Shown: positions 25,977 through 36,010 of the stretch, piece by piece | Layout of the letters: every line of letters begins with the position of its first letter | How positions within the stretch are numbered: position 1 is the first letter of the stretch | Assembly: GCF_035666175.1 (NCBI RefSeq) | Contig: NZ_CP142016.1 | Location: 1,798,001-1,862,000 of the forward strand | Length of the DNA stretch: 64,000 nucleotides | Origin: Riemerella anatipestifer | GTDB lineage: Bacteria > Bacteroidota > Bacteroidia > Flavobacteriales > Weeksellaceae | Direction: 5' to 3' | Notes under the pieces: generated by a model | The model's database searches: none | What the model was told of the DNA's origin: nothing | Seen by the model: only the letters and a program-made list of their open reading frames with translations | Program-made: the position numbers and the translations under genes

Positions 25977-26004
25977 TCCCTCCTTTCTATTAGGAAAAGA
26001 GGGA
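25977..26004 (-). terminator. Terminator of the Do-type protease gene
   Basis: The minus strand forms a hairpin of CCCTC-TTT with AAA-GGAGGG around a short loop, followed by TTTTTA, about 30 bases past the stop codon. Confidence 0.65.
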
Positions 26005-26034
26005 GAATAAGGATTAGTTAAATGGTTTTTCTAT

Positions 26035-27564
26035 CTAAGGCATATTAAATCCTCTACTAGTTAAACGTCCATAAACATCTAAATATTTTATAGAGACAAT
26101 ACCCTTGTAGTTTTCTAAAATATTTTCTATATCTTTTTGAGAATTAACAGGTTTTCCATTAACCTCTGTAATGATATAGTTGTTATCAATACCTGTTTTG
26201 CTAGCAAGAAGACTGTTTTCGTCTACATCTGTAACTACTACACCGCTTCTAAGACCGTAATAGACTTTGTTTTCATCACTTAAAGGTTGGAATTTAGCTC
26301 CTAGCTTTTCAACGACAGTAAGGTCGGCTTTAGTTCTAGTTTTTGTATTTCCACTTTGGTCTTTTAATGTGGCTCTTACAGTTTTAGTTCTTCCGTCTCT
26401 TAGGTAAGTTACAATTACGGTATCTCCAGGTCTCTTACTACCAATCGCTAGAGAAAGGTCTGCAAAATCAGTAATTTTACTATCGTCTATTTGAATGATT
26501 ATGTCTCCTTTTTTGAGACCAGCGTCCTCCGCTCCACTATTATTGGAGATTTCTGTAACGTAGATTCCGTTTCCTGATTTTAAGTTGCTTTTAGTCTGTT
26601 GGTTGTACATTTTTACTTGTGTCTCGTCAGATAAATCTAATGAACCAATTCCTAGGAAACCTCTTTGTACTATTCCGAACTTCTTAATGTCTTCTACAAC
26701 TTTTCTTGCTAAGTTAGACGGAACAGCGAAACCATATCCTTCATAATATCCAGATGATGAGGAAATAGCAGAATTAATACCCACTAAGTCTCCGCTAAGA
26801 TTTACTAAAGCTCCACCGCTATTACCTCTGTTGATTACAGCATCTGTTTGTATGAAACTTTCAATTGGGGTTTTGGACTGTTGTCTTAGAAGGTCAATGC
26901 TTCTTCCCTTTGCAGAAACGATACCAGCAGTTACGGTAGAATTAAGTCCTAGAGGATTTCCTACGGCTACCACCCATTGTCCTACTTCTAACAAATCTGA
27001 GTTGGCGAAGTTAAGATAAGGTAGTCCGCTATCTTCTATTTTTAATAGTGCAATGTCGGTAGAAGGGTCACTTCCTATAAGTTTAGCCACATAAGTTTTT
27101 TTGTTGCTTAGGGTTACTTCTAGTTTACTAGCTCCCGCTACCACGTGATTGTTAGAAATGATGTATCCGTCGGGAGAGATAATCACCCCAGAACCTAGAC
27201 CAGTAGGCATATCTTGTGGTGCTTGCTGTTGTTGTCTTTGTCTTTGGTTTTGACTTCTGTTGAATGGGTCGCCAAAGAAAAAGTCAAGTAGGTCTTGCTC
27301 AGAGCTTCTAGAAGTTCTGGTATTGTTTTGATAATTTTTTATGGTTACCACGGCAGGTACTGTAGTTTTGGCTGCTTTTACGAAATCATCTCCTAAAGCG
27401 GCAGCATTAAGTCCTGCAAACTGACTGTCATTTTTAGCAGTATGGAAATACGAAGAGTCAGCAATGTTATCATTTTTAAAATATTCAATAGTTCCAAAAG
27501 TAGTTGCTGCAGAAACTACACCTACGGCAGCTAGAGGTATGAGTTTTTTTAGATTATTTTTCAT
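26035..27564 (-). CDS. Do-family periplasmic serine protease (DegP/HtrA)
   Basis: A 509-residue HtrA protease. I chose the ATG at 27564 (MKNNLKKLIPLAAVGV), which gives a signal or anchor at residues 7-25; an upstream start would add 16 residues in front of it. The trypsin-like domain has His in SNNHVVAGA, Asp in DPSTDIALLKI and Ser in NRGNSGGALV. Two PDZ domains follow (about 285-385 and 420-505). A Gln/Arg-rich loop lies near residue 100. It degrades or refolds damaged envelope proteins. A single-gene unit with its own terminator. Confidence 0.93.
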   Translation of the reverse strand: MKNNLKKLIPLAAVGVVSAATTFGTIEYFKNDNIADSSYFHTAKNDSQFAGLNAAALGDDFVKAAKTTVPAVVTIKNYQNNTRTSRSSEQDLLDFFFGDPFNRSQNQRQRQQQQAPQDMPTGLGSGVIISPDGYIISNNHVVAGASKLEVTLSNKKTYVAKLIGSDPSTDIALLKIEDSGLPYLNFANSDLLEVGQWVVAVGNPLGLNSTVTAGIVSAKGRSIDLLRQQSKTPIESFIQTDAVINRGNSGGALVNLSGDLVGINSAISSSSGYYEGYGFAVPSNLARKVVEDIKKFGIVQRGFLGIGSLDLSDETQVKMYNQQTKSNLKSGNGIYVTEISNNSGAEDAGLKKGDIIIQIDDSKITDFADLSLAIGSKRPGDTVIVTYLRDGRTKTVRATLKDQSGNTKTRTKADLTVVEKLGAKFQPLSDENKVYYGLRSGVVVTDVDENSLLASKTGIDNNYIITEVNGKPVNSQKDIENILENYKGIVSIKYLDVYGRLTSRGFNMP

Positions 27565-27767
27565 TTTATTTATTTTTATAAATTTAAAGTGTACTAAACA
27601 AATACTATGCAAAAATACTCTAAACCGTTCTTAATTTGTAATCTTTTCGCCTGTATTTAACTAATTTTTAACTATAATTATGTGTTTTTAATGAAAATAA
27701 CGGAATTATATTTTTTATAATGTTAAATTTTTATGACAAAATTTCCGTTTTGATTGTTTTAGTTAAA

Positions 27768-28511
27768 TCATTTAGAGTATTTTAAAAAGCCATTAAAAGC
27801 CCAATGTGCCGTATAGTAGAGTGATTTTAAAGTAGAAAAATTCATAAAGTCTTTATAAACTAGATATTGGTCTTTGATAATATTGCTCTTTTTCCTAGAA
27901 ACACTGTTGCTATGCATACGATATTTTGCCATTGTTTTAGGGAGTGGCTTTCCTTGCGGAATTTTCTTTAACAGGTTAAGCCACATAACATGGTCTTCTC
28001 TTTTAGAGCCTTCGGGGAAGAATTCTTTGCCCACTCTTTGGCTATCGTACATAGAGGATAGTAGAGAAAGTCTGCAGGTTTTTAGTAGGTTATTGAATGT
28101 TACTATTTTGTCAGCCTTAAAGTCTTCTATGGTGGGCGTCATATTTTCATCACATCTAGCATAGTTAGAGTAAGCAAGTTCTGCATTTTCTCTTTTCATA
28201 AAGGATACCATTTCTTCAAGAAAATTAGTTTCCCATAAATCGTCAGCATCTAGGAAGGTAATATATCTGCCTGTTGCTAGTTCTAGTGCTAGGTTTCTAG
28301 CCTTTCCTGCTCCACCGTTTTGTTTAGATTCTATCAGTTTTATTCTTGGGTCGTTAATCTGTTTTATAATCTCTACTGAATTATCCTTGGAGTTATCGTC
28401 AGAAATAATCCACTCCCAATTTGTAAAGGTTTGATTGAGCACAGAGTTTATAGTTTCTTTTAAAAACTTAGAAGCATTGTAACAAGGCGTTATAATAGAG
28501 ACTTCGGGCAT
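27768..28511 (-). CDS. Family 2 glycosyltransferase
   Basis: A 247-residue GT-A fold enzyme. The start VSIITPCYNASKFLKETI and SDDNSKDNSVEI bind the nucleotide sugar, and FLDADDLW (about 93) is the metal-binding DXD motif. Acceptor and donor are unknown; a role in cell-surface polysaccharide is likely. It stands alone. A TATCTTTG box at 28532-28539 lies 20 bases upstream. Confidence 0.9.
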   Translation of the reverse strand: MPEVSIITPCYNASKFLKETINSVLNQTFTNWEWIISDDNSKDNSVEIIKQINDPRIKLIESKQNGGAGKARNLALELATGRYITFLDADDLWETNFLEEMVSFMKRENAELAYSNYARCDENMTPTIEDFKADKIVTFNNLLKTCRLSLLSSMYDSQRVGKEFFPEGSKREDHVMWLNLLKKIPQGKPLPKTMAKYRMHSNSVSRKKSNIIKDQYLVYKDFMNFSTLKSLYYTAHWAFNGFLKYSK

Positions 28512-28701
28512 AACCTACTTTTTAATTTTTGCAAAGATAAGTAAAGATAAGGGAGTTTTAAATTGCCTTTTTTGGAGTAAATTCAAATTATTTGTTAATG
28601 ATACAATTAAAAATATTAATTGAAAAATCGTTATTTCTATTTCAAACTATTAAATTTGTGGTTTGTTTAACTAATTTGTAACCTTTAATTCTTCTAGAAG
28701 A

Positions 28702-31533
28702 ATGTTTTATAATCATCAAGAAATAGAAAAGAAATGGCAAAAATATTGGGAAGATAACCAAGTTTTTAAAAGCCAAGAGCCGAAGTCAGGTGTTGAAAAA
28801 AATAAGCCGAAATTTTATGTGCTAGATATGTTCCCTTATCCTTCTGGGGCGGGTCTTCACGTGGGGCATCCACTGGGGTATATAGCATCGGATATTTATG
28901 CAAGATATAAGAGGCATCAGGGTTATAATGTACTTCATCCCATAGGTTATGACTCTTTTGGACTTCCAGCGGAACAATACGCTATACAGACAGGGCAGCA
29001 CCCTGCGGTAACTACGGAAAATAATATCACTAGGTATGAAGAGCAATTGAGAAAAATTGGGTTTTCATTTGATTGGAGTAGAGAGTTGAGAACATCAGAC
29101 ACTTCTTATTATAAATGGACTCAATGGATTTTCATTCAGTTGTTTCATTCGTGGTATAATAAAGATAGGGATAGAGCAGAGTCTATTGATACTCTTATAG
29201 CTCAATTTGAAACTAAGGGTACCGAAGGGCTTAATGCGGTGCAAACCGATGAATTATCATTTACATCAGAAGAGTGGAATTCAGCATCGGAGCAAGATAA
29301 ACAAGATATACTTTTAAATTATAGATTAGCCTACCGTGCAGAAACTACGGTTAATTGGTGTCCTGCATTGGGAACGGTTTTAGCTAATGATGAAGTAAAA
29401 GACGGTAAATCCGAAAGAGGGGGGTATCCTGTCTTTCAGAAAAAAATGATGCAGTGGAGTATGAGGATTACGGCATACTCTGAAAGATTATTACAAGGAT
29501 TGAATACCTTAGATTGGCCACAGCCTCTTAAAGATTCTCAAGAGTATTGGATTGGGAAATCTCAAGGGGCATTAGTTCAGTTTTCTATAGATGGTTTAGA
29601 AGGAGAGAGTGTAGAAGTCTTTACTACTCGTCCAGATACTATTTTTGGAGTGAGCTTTATGGTGTTAGCGCCAGAACATCATTTGGTGGAAAAGCTAACA
29701 ACAGAAGAACAAAAAAATGCTATAAATCAGTATATAGAAGAAACCTCTAAAAAGACGGAAAGAGATAGGATGGCAGATGTAAAGTCTGTATCTGGAGCTT
29801 TTACGGGGGGCTATGTAATTCATCCGTTTACCAAAGAACTTATACCTATATATATATCAGACTATGTGCTTATGGGTTACGGTACGGGTGCGGTAATGGC
29901 AGTGCCTGCACACGATGATAGAGACCACAGGTTTGCAAAGCATTTTGGTTTACCAATTAAGAAAGTTGTAGCCACAGATGTAGATGTTCAAGAAGAGTCT
30001 TTTGATTCTAAAGAAAGCACTTGTGTTAATTCTGAGTTTTTAGATGGATTAAATTACAAAGATGCAAAACAAAAAATTATACAAGAAATAGAAAAGCTAG
30101 GCATAGGTAAAGGTACTACAAATTATAGACAGAGAGATGCTATCTTCTCTAGACAAAGATATTGGGGAGAGCCAGTGCCTATCTATTATAAAGAGGATAT
30201 GCCATATACTTTACCGTTGTCTGCTTTACCACTTGAGTTGCCAGAGGTAGAGAAATATTTACCTACCGAAGATGGAGACCCACCGTTAGGAAATGCAAAA
30301 ACTTTCGCTTGGGACGAGGTTAATCAGAAAGTAACCTCTGTAGATTTAATTGATAATAAAACGGTATTTCCAATGGAGCTATCTACGATGCCGGGTTGGG
30401 CAGGTAGCTCGTGGTATTTCTTAAGATATATGGATTCTACTAATGATGAAGTTTTTTGTGTTAAAGAAAAATCGGACTATTGGGGGCAGGTAGATTTATA
30501 TATAGGTGGAAGCGAACATGCTACAGGGCATTTATTATATGCACGTTTTTGGAATATGTTCTTAAAAGATAGAGGTTTTATCAGTCACGAAGAACCATTC
30601 CAAAAGCTAATCAACCAAGGAATGATTTTGGGAATGAGTGCCTTTGTCTTTCGAGTAGATGGGACGAATCAATTTGTTTCTAAAAACTTGGCGAAAGATT
30701 ATCAAACCCCAAAAATTCATGTAGATGTTTCTTTATTAAAAGGAACTAGCGATGAATTAGATACTGAAGCCTTCAAACAATGGCGACCAGAATTCAAAGA
30801 CGCAGAGTTTATCTTGGAAGAGGGTAAATACATCACAGAGCGAGAGGTAGAAAAAATGTCCAAGTCTAAATATAATGTAGTAAATCCAGACGACATCTGC
30901 GAAGAATACGGTGCAGATTGCTTAAGACTTTACGAAATGTTCCTTGGTCCTTTAGAACAAAGTAAACCTTGGAATACACAAGGGCTTTCAGGAGTTTATG
31001 GCTTTCTAAAGAAGTTTTACAATCTTTACTTTGATGGCGATGAGGTCAATATATCAGACGAAGAACCAACTAAAGAGGAGTACAAAGTGCTACATACTTT
31101 AATAAAGAAAGTAAAATTTGATATAGATAACTTCTCATTTAATACTTCTGTGTCTTCGTTTATGATAGCAGTCAACGAATTGCAAAAGTTGAAAACTAAT
31201 AAAAGACAGATTTTGGAGCCACTGGCAGTGATTGTATCTCCTTATGCTCCTCATATTTGTGAAGAGTTGTGGCAATTATTAGGATATAATGAATCTATTG
31301 AGTTTGTAGAGTTTCCTGCTCTTAATGAAGAGTATCTAAAAGAAGACGAAATAGAGTATCCAGTGAGCTTTAATGGTAAAATGAGATTTAAATTACCTCT
31401 TTCTGCAGATTTATCTAAGGAGGAAATTGAGAAAATAGCAATAGAAAATGATAAAGTATTACAGTATTTAGACGGTAATAGTATCAAAAAAATCATTGTA
31501 GTACCTAAAAAAATCATCAATATTGTATTCTAA
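28702..31533 (+). CDS. leuS: Leucyl-tRNA synthetase
   Basis: A 943-residue class I synthetase that charges tRNA-Leu. The HIGH motif is in YPSGAGLHVGHPLGY (about 47-61), the editing domain covers about 235-430 and the KMSKS loop is EKMSKSKYNVVNPDD (about 718). The anticodon-binding domain and the C-terminal extension follow. Length is normal for Bacteroidetes. A TAAATTTG box lies at 28651-28658, without a well-spaced TTG. Confidence 0.97.
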   Translation: MFYNHQEIEKKWQKYWEDNQVFKSQEPKSGVEKNKPKFYVLDMFPYPSGAGLHVGHPLGYIASDIYARYKRHQGYNVLHPIGYDSFGLPAEQYAIQTGQHPAVTTENNITRYEEQLRKIGFSFDWSRELRTSDTSYYKWTQWIFIQLFHSWYNKDRDRAESIDTLIAQFETKGTEGLNAVQTDELSFTSEEWNSASEQDKQDILLNYRLAYRAETTVNWCPALGTVLANDEVKDGKSERGGYPVFQKKMMQWSMRITAYSERLLQGLNTLDWPQPLKDSQEYWIGKSQGALVQFSIDGLEGESVEVFTTRPDTIFGVSFMVLAPEHHLVEKLTTEEQKNAINQYIEETSKKTERDRMADVKSVSGAFTGGYVIHPFTKELIPIYISDYVLMGYGTGAVMAVPAHDDRDHRFAKHFGLPIKKVVATDVDVQEESFDSKESTCVNSEFLDGLNYKDAKQKIIQEIEKLGIGKGTTNYRQRDAIFSRQRYWGEPVPIYYKEDMPYTLPLSALPLELPEVEKYLPTEDGDPPLGNAKTFAWDEVNQKVTSVDLIDNKTVFPMELSTMPGWAGSSWYFLRYMDSTNDEVFCVKEKSDYWGQVDLYIGGSEHATGHLLYARFWNMFLKDRGFISHEEPFQKLINQGMILGMSAFVFRVDGTNQFVSKNLAKDYQTPKIHVDVSLLKGTSDELDTEAFKQWRPEFKDAEFILEEGKYITEREVEKMSKSKYNVVNPDDICEEYGADCLRLYEMFLGPLEQSKPWNTQGLSGVYGFLKKFYNLYFDGDEVNISDEEPTKEEYKVLHTLIKKVKFDIDNFSFNTSVSSFMIAVNELQKLKTNKRQILEPLAVIVSPYAPHICEELWQLLGYNESIEFVEFPALNEEYLKEDEIEYPVSFNGKMRFKLPLSADLSKEEIEKIAIENDKVLQYLDGNSIKKIIVVPKKIINIVF

Positions 31534-31799
31534 ATAGAGTAAAAATAAGTTTTTTAATAAAAATTTAACACTTGCTAAATCGAAAAAAATAAGGTCTGTT
31601 TTTTCTTATGAGTTAATCAAAAGTGGGTGTATAAATGAAATAATGATAAAAATCAGGAAAAAAAGTAAATCTAATTTAAGAAAGCAGAAGGTCTAGAATG
31701 TCAAAAAAACACCATGTTTAAAGATAATATTTGGATTTTTCAATATTTTAACTTTACTTTACAGCCTGAAAAAAATAACAATTATAATTTTAGTTTAAT

Positions 31800-32666
31800 A
31801 TGGAAATGAATGTTTCAAACACAGAGGAGCAAGTAATTGCTAGACAGAAGAGTGGGCTTAACCCAGCTGTAGTACTACCTATTTTGTATGTAATTGCGTT
31901 AAGTATTTACATCTTTATATTAGGTAACCCAGGTAACTTTAAAGAAGATGCAAGGATTGCAGGACAAGCGTCTGTAGCTTTTGCAGATATACCATCTAAG
32001 GAGTTGCATCCAGAGTCTTTCATGGGGATTATCTACATGGGAGGTCCAGTGGTACATATCCTAATTTTATTTATGATTACAGTAATCGTTTTCTCTTTTG
32101 AGCGTTTCTTCGTTATTAAAAAGGCTCAAGGAAAAGGAAATCTTGACAAATTTGTACTTGAAATAAGAGGTCTTCTTAATCAGAATAAAATTGATGAAGC
32201 TATTGAGAAGTGTGATGCTCAACAAGGTTCTGTAGGTAATGTAGTGAAAGAAGGACTAGTTACATATAAGGCATTGGCTAACGATAGCTCTATGGATAAA
32301 GAGAAGAAAATGGTTGCATTAACTAAAGCTTTAGAAGAAGCTACAACATTAGAGATGCCTATGTTAGAGAAAAATATGATGATTCTTTCTACATTAGGTA
32401 CAGTAGCAACATTAGTAGCACTTTTAGGTACGGTAATAGGTATGATTAAGGCGTTCTTCGCTTTAGGTTCTGGTGGTGGTACTCCAGATGCTGCGGCTTT
32501 ATCTATTGGTATCTCAGAAGCCTTGATTAACACGGCTTTAGGTATCGGTACATCAGCTATTGCAATTATCCTTTACAACTTCTTTACATCTAAGATAGAC
32601 GGATTAACTTATAAGATAGACGAGATTGGTATGTCTATTCAGCAGTCTTTTGCTGAGTTCAACTAA
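31800..32666 (+). CDS. exbB: ExbB/TolQ-family proton channel protein, first cluster
   Basis: A 288-residue MotA/TolQ/ExbB family protein. Membrane segments lie at about 20-40, 80-105, 190-215 and 235-258, with the conserved LGTVATLVALLGTVIGMIKAF and a final segment INTALGIGTSAIAIILYNFF. With ExbD it uses the proton gradient to energise TonB. First gene of exbB-exbD-exbD-tonB. The 266 bases upstream (31534-31799) hold no gene; a weak promoter-like TATAATTTTAG lies just before the start. Confidence 0.92.
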   Translation: MEMNVSNTEEQVIARQKSGLNPAVVLPILYVIALSIYIFILGNPGNFKEDARIAGQASVAFADIPSKELHPESFMGIIYMGGPVVHILILFMITVIVFSFERFFVIKKAQGKGNLDKFVLEIRGLLNQNKIDEAIEKCDAQQGSVGNVVKEGLVTYKALANDSSMDKEKKMVALTKALEEATTLEMPMLEKNMMILSTLGTVATLVALLGTVIGMIKAFFALGSGGGTPDAAALSIGISEALINTALGIGTSAIAIILYNFFTSKIDGLTYKIDEIGMSIQQSFAEFN

Positions 32667-32769
32667 TAAGTTAGATTCTGAAAAAAGAAATTTAGAGCTT
32701 CTGCTAAACAATAATTTTAGCGAAGCTCTAATAAAAAAGAAGTTTAATAAATAAAAAAGAGTTAATAAT

Positions 32770-33372
32770 ATGGCGAGAGTCAAACCAAAAAGACATGGTG
32801 TAGTAACGGATATGACAGCGATGTGTGATGTTGCGTTCCTACTACTTACCTTCTTTATCTTGACTACACAGTTTAAAAAGCCTGATGTAGAGCAGATAAA
32901 ACCGCCATCTTCTATATCTGAAAAGTTGTTACCAGATGCCAGTCTAATGACGGTAAATGTAACACCAGATGGAAAATTTTACTTCCAACCTGTGGAAAAC
33001 GGAACTGAAAGAATTCAGCTTCTAGACAACATGGGGCAGAAGTACGGACTTTCTTTTACCGATAAGGAAAAAGTAGCGTTCACAAAAGTGCAAGCAATAG
33101 GTGTGCCTATGACACAGTTGAAAAGTTACTTAAACTTATCAGAAGATGAGCAGAAAGCGTTTAAGAGTCCTACGGGAATACCTATGGACAGTACAAATAA
33201 ACAAGTTATTGATTGGGTAGAGCAGAGTTTAAAAATAAACCCTGACTATAAGTTAGCCATCAAAGGAGATGGTAATACAAACTATCCAAAAGTAAAAGAT
33301 TTATTTGAAGGACTGAGAGATATTGAGTTTTACAAGTTTTGGTTAATCACTACCCAAGAGGGAGGTAAATAG
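32770..33372 (+). CDS. ExbD biopolymer transport protein (first of two)
   Basis: A 200-residue ExbD with one N-terminal membrane segment (about 18-38) that holds the essential Asp in DMTAMCDVAFLLLTFF. The periplasmic part is longer than in classical ExbD. It pairs with ExbB. A second exbD follows after 7 bases, the usual flavobacterial arrangement of two non-identical ExbD subunits. Confidence 0.9.
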   Translation: MARVKPKRHGVVTDMTAMCDVAFLLLTFFILTTQFKKPDVEQIKPPSSISEKLLPDASLMTVNVTPDGKFYFQPVENGTERIQLLDNMGQKYGLSFTDKEKVAFTKVQAIGVPMTQLKSYLNLSEDEQKAFKSPTGIPMDSTNKQVIDWVEQSLKINPDYKLAIKGDGNTNYPKVKDLFEGLRDIEFYKFWLITTQEGGK

Positions 33373-33379
33373 AATAGAA

Positions 33380-33928
33380 ATGGCAGAAGTACAAGTACAG
33401 GATAAGGGCGAAAAGGGCGGCAAAGTCCGTTCCAAGAAGCAGTCCACTAGAGTGGATATGACTCCGATGGTAGACTTAGGTTTTCTACTCATTACATTCT
33501 TTATGTTTACCACTACTTTTAGTAAACCAAATGTGATGGATTTAGGTCTTCCTGCGAAACCTAAGAAAGATGCTCCTAAACCACCTCCTACGGAGATTGA
33601 TTTGAGCAACTCTATGTCTTTGATTATAGGTAAGGATAATAAGATTTTTTATCATCAAACGGATAAAGATGGTCTTAATGAAGGTACACTTCAGGAGACA
33701 ACCTATGATAAAGATGGGATTACAAAAGTAATAGAAGATGCTAAGAAGAGGGCTAAAGATGTAACTAAATTTACAGTTATTATCAAGCCAACGGATGATG
33801 CAGTGTACAAGAATTTTGTAGATGTTCTTGACGAAATGGCTGTCACCAAAAGTGAGCAATATGGGGTAACCGATATTAAAGACTGGGAAAAAGCTGTTTA
33901 TGAGAAGAAAGTAGGAACTGCAAAATAA
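33380..33928 (+). CDS. ExbD biopolymer transport protein (second of two)
   Basis: A 182-residue ExbD. A basic N-terminus is followed by VDMTPMVDLGFLLITFFMFTT (membrane segment with the essential Asp, about residues 25-45) and a periplasmic domain. It differs clearly from the preceding ExbD, so the two are probably not interchangeable. Confidence 0.9.
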   Translation: MAEVQVQDKGEKGGKVRSKKQSTRVDMTPMVDLGFLLITFFMFTTTFSKPNVMDLGLPAKPKKDAPKPPPTEIDLSNSMSLIIGKDNKIFYHQTDKDGLNEGTLQETTYDKDGITKVIEDAKKRAKDVTKFTVIIKPTDDAVYKNFVDVLDEMAVTKSEQYGVTDIKDWEKAVYEKKVGTAK

Positions 33929-33955
33929 TATTAACCCTTAAAATTCATATTTTAT

Positions 33956-34801
33956 ATGTCAAATGAAAATTTAGGGTACAATCCAAGTTTGGATGAGATT
34001 GTATTTGAAAACAGAAATAAGGCCTATGGTGCTTATGATTTAAGACAGAGCTATAAGAGTATTCTTACAAGGTCTATGATTATAGGTACTACTTTGTTCT
34101 GTTTAGCTGCGGCTACTCCGTTTATTGTTATGAAAATTAAACAGTTAACGGCTCCGCCTAAACAAGAAGTAGAGGCTAATCTTATAGAAATTCTTCCAGA
34201 AGAAGAACAGATTATAGAACAACCTAAAGAGGAGGAACCACCTCCACCACCTCCACCGAAGGTAGAAGAGGAAAAGGTTGAAATTATTCAGAATGTGGTT
34301 CCTGAGCCGGTAAAAGCTCCTAAAGTGGAAACTCCACCGCCACCAATATCTAAACAGTTAGAAACTACTACAGGTTTAGTAAATCAAGAGGGTGTTAAAA
34401 AACCGTCTTATTCACCACCACCGCCACCACCTTCTACAGGAAAAGGAACAACGGTAGAGGTAAAGCCTCAAGTGAGTACTACTGAAGTATATACAACGGT
34501 AGACCAAGAAGCGGAGTTCTCAGGCGGAGGTCTTAACGGATTTAGAAGTGCTTTCCAAGAATCTTTTGATACTTCGGTAATGGAAGGTGATGAAGGTACT
34601 TTAAAAGCTGAGGTTACTTTCGTGGTAGAGAGAGATGGTTCGCTTTCTCAGGTAAAAGTTACAGGTTCTAATTCTACATTTAACAGAGAGGCAGAAAGAG
34701 CTGTAAAATCTATTAGAAAGAAATGGACCCCTGGTAAAGTAAATGGGGAGCCAGTTCGTTCAAGATTTAGAATGCCAGTGGCAATGAATTTTGAGTATTA
34801 A
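33956..34801 (+). CDS. tonB: TonB energy transducer, first cluster
   Basis: A 281-residue TonB. The N-terminus carries the flavobacterial NRNKAYGAYDLR motif (about 20-31) before a membrane anchor (about 40-62). A Pro/Glu-rich spacer (about 85-170) with runs of seven and six prolines crosses the periplasm. The C-terminal domain (about 205-281) ends RFRMPVAMNFEY. It passes energy to outer membrane receptors such as the one at 58389. Confidence 0.93.
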   Translation: MSNENLGYNPSLDEIVFENRNKAYGAYDLRQSYKSILTRSMIIGTTLFCLAAATPFIVMKIKQLTAPPKQEVEANLIEILPEEEQIIEQPKEEEPPPPPPPKVEEEKVEIIQNVVPEPVKAPKVETPPPPISKQLETTTGLVNQEGVKKPSYSPPPPPPSTGKGTTVEVKPQVSTTEVYTTVDQEAEFSGGGLNGFRSAFQESFDTSVMEGDEGTLKAEVTFVVERDGSLSQVKVTGSNSTFNREAERAVKSIRKKWTPGKVNGEPVRSRFRMPVAMNFEY

Positions 34802-34821
34802 AATTCTGTTAAAATTATTAT

Positions 34822-34845
34822 AAGAGAAGCTTTAAGGCTTCTCTT
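34822..34845 (+). terminator. Terminator after tonB
   Basis: AAGAGAAGC pairs with GCTTCTCTT around a 6-base loop, then TTTT, 20 bases past the tonB stop. It ends the exbB-tonB unit. Confidence 0.8.
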
Positions 34846-34851
34846 TTTTGT

Positions 34852-34859
34852 TATATTTG
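34852..34859 (+). promoter_or_regulatory. TAnnTTTG box directly before the 34865 gene
   Basis: TATATTTG follows the tonB terminator and ends 5 bases before the next ATG. No proper -33 element was seen. Confidence 0.45.
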
Positions 34860-34864
34860 TTGCT

Positions 34865-35059
34865 ATGTTTAATTATTTATCTATTTTGGCAGGTGTTATG
34901 TACCTTACTTTAGGTGTTGTGGTACTAGTGTATAAATTTTTTGTAATTCAGTTAGATGATTATGTTGCCTATCCGTTAGGTATTTTGATGATAATTTATG
35001 GTGTCTTTAGAGTCATTAGAGCAATCCATAACATAAAAGAAAGTAAAAAAGATGTATAA
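34865..35059 (+). CDS. Small two-helix membrane protein
   Basis: A 64-residue protein with two hydrophobic segments (about 4-26 and 33-52) and a short basic tail. No family recognised. Its stop codon overlaps the start of the next gene (GATGTATAA), so the two are translationally coupled. Confidence 0.7.
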   Translation: MFNYLSILAGVMYLTLGVVVLVYKFFVIQLDDYVAYPLGILMIIYGVFRVIRAIHNIKESKKDV

Positions 35060-35924
35060 AAAGAGAGTAGTTTACTTCTTATTTCTTCTTATTTCTTTAT
35101 TCTCTTGTAAGAAGGGTAAAGAGGCAGAAAACCCTCAAAAAGGAGAAATTCAGGTGGTGGCAGACCCTTCGTTTAAAAATGTAACGGAGGCTTTGGCAGA
35201 AAGATATATGGCGTTCTATCCAGAGGCTAAGCTAGATGTTGTTTATAAAAAAGAAGATTCGGCTTTTATAGACTTGCTGGACGGTAATGCTAGAGTGATA
35301 GTGATGTCTAGAGAGCTTACAAAAAAAGAAAAAGAAGTTTATAAAGAAAAGGTGGATTTGGAATATAATCCAGCTAAATTTGCGGGAGATGCGGTAGTAT
35401 TTGTTGTTCCTAAAAATTCAAGTAGAGAGCATATCAAAGTTTCTGAAATTAAAGAAATGCTTAACTCTGATGATAAGAACCTCATATTTGATGGAGCTAA
35501 TGCAAGTAATCTTAATTTTATAGCACAGAAATTTCAGGTTAAACCTTCGGCTTTAAAGTATTCTATTATTAAAGGGAATGAAAATATTGTAAACAGTATA
35601 GATAAATTTAATAATAAAATAGGGGTTATAAGTCTTAATACGATAAGCAGAGAGTTTTCTCCAGAAGCTATAGCGTTAAGAGAGAAAGTGAAAGTACTAC
35701 CAGTAATGGATGATAAAGGTAAAATATATAAGCCTGAACTTTCAAATATAAGGAATATGGAGTATCCGTTCTCAAGGATTCTTTACTTCTTGACAAATGA
35801 AGGTTTTTTTGGAGTGGGAAACGGATTTATAAGATTTTCTTGTACTCAAATAGGTCAAATAGTGGTTTCTAAGCAGGGGTTACAGCCTTACAATATCTAT
35901 AAAAGAGAAGTTCAAATGAGATAA
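35052..35924 (+). CDS. PstS-like phosphate-binding lipoprotein
   Basis: A 290-residue substrate-binding protein with a lipoprotein signal (LISLFSC, Cys19). It resembles PstS-type phosphate receptors: EIQVVADPSFKNVTEALAERY at the N-terminus and YPFSRILYFLTNEG near the end. No pstC, pstA or pstB genes are nearby, and the gene sits between tonB and a TPR gene, so it may have another role in the envelope. Phosphate binding is inferred from family. Confidence 0.78.
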   Translation: MYKKRVVYFLFLLISLFSCKKGKEAENPQKGEIQVVADPSFKNVTEALAERYMAFYPEAKLDVVYKKEDSAFIDLLDGNARVIVMSRELTKKEKEVYKEKVDLEYNPAKFAGDAVVFVVPKNSSREHIKVSEIKEMLNSDDKNLIFDGANASNLNFIAQKFQVKPSALKYSIIKGNENIVNSIDKFNNKIGVISLNTISREFSPEAIALREKVKVLPVMDDKGKIYKPELSNIRNMEYPFSRILYFLTNEGFFGVGNGFIRFSCTQIGQIVVSKQGLQPYNIYKREVQMR

Positions 35925-36010
35925 AATTCTTATATTAGCAACTCTTTACTTTAAAAATGGCTTGATAGTTGTTTATAATAAAGTAAGCCAAATTATAAAT
36001 AACCTTAAAA

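Noticed and set aside
35052..35924. Reading the PstS-like gene as part of a phosphate ABC transporter operon
   Set aside because: No permease or ATPase genes of that system are adjacent.
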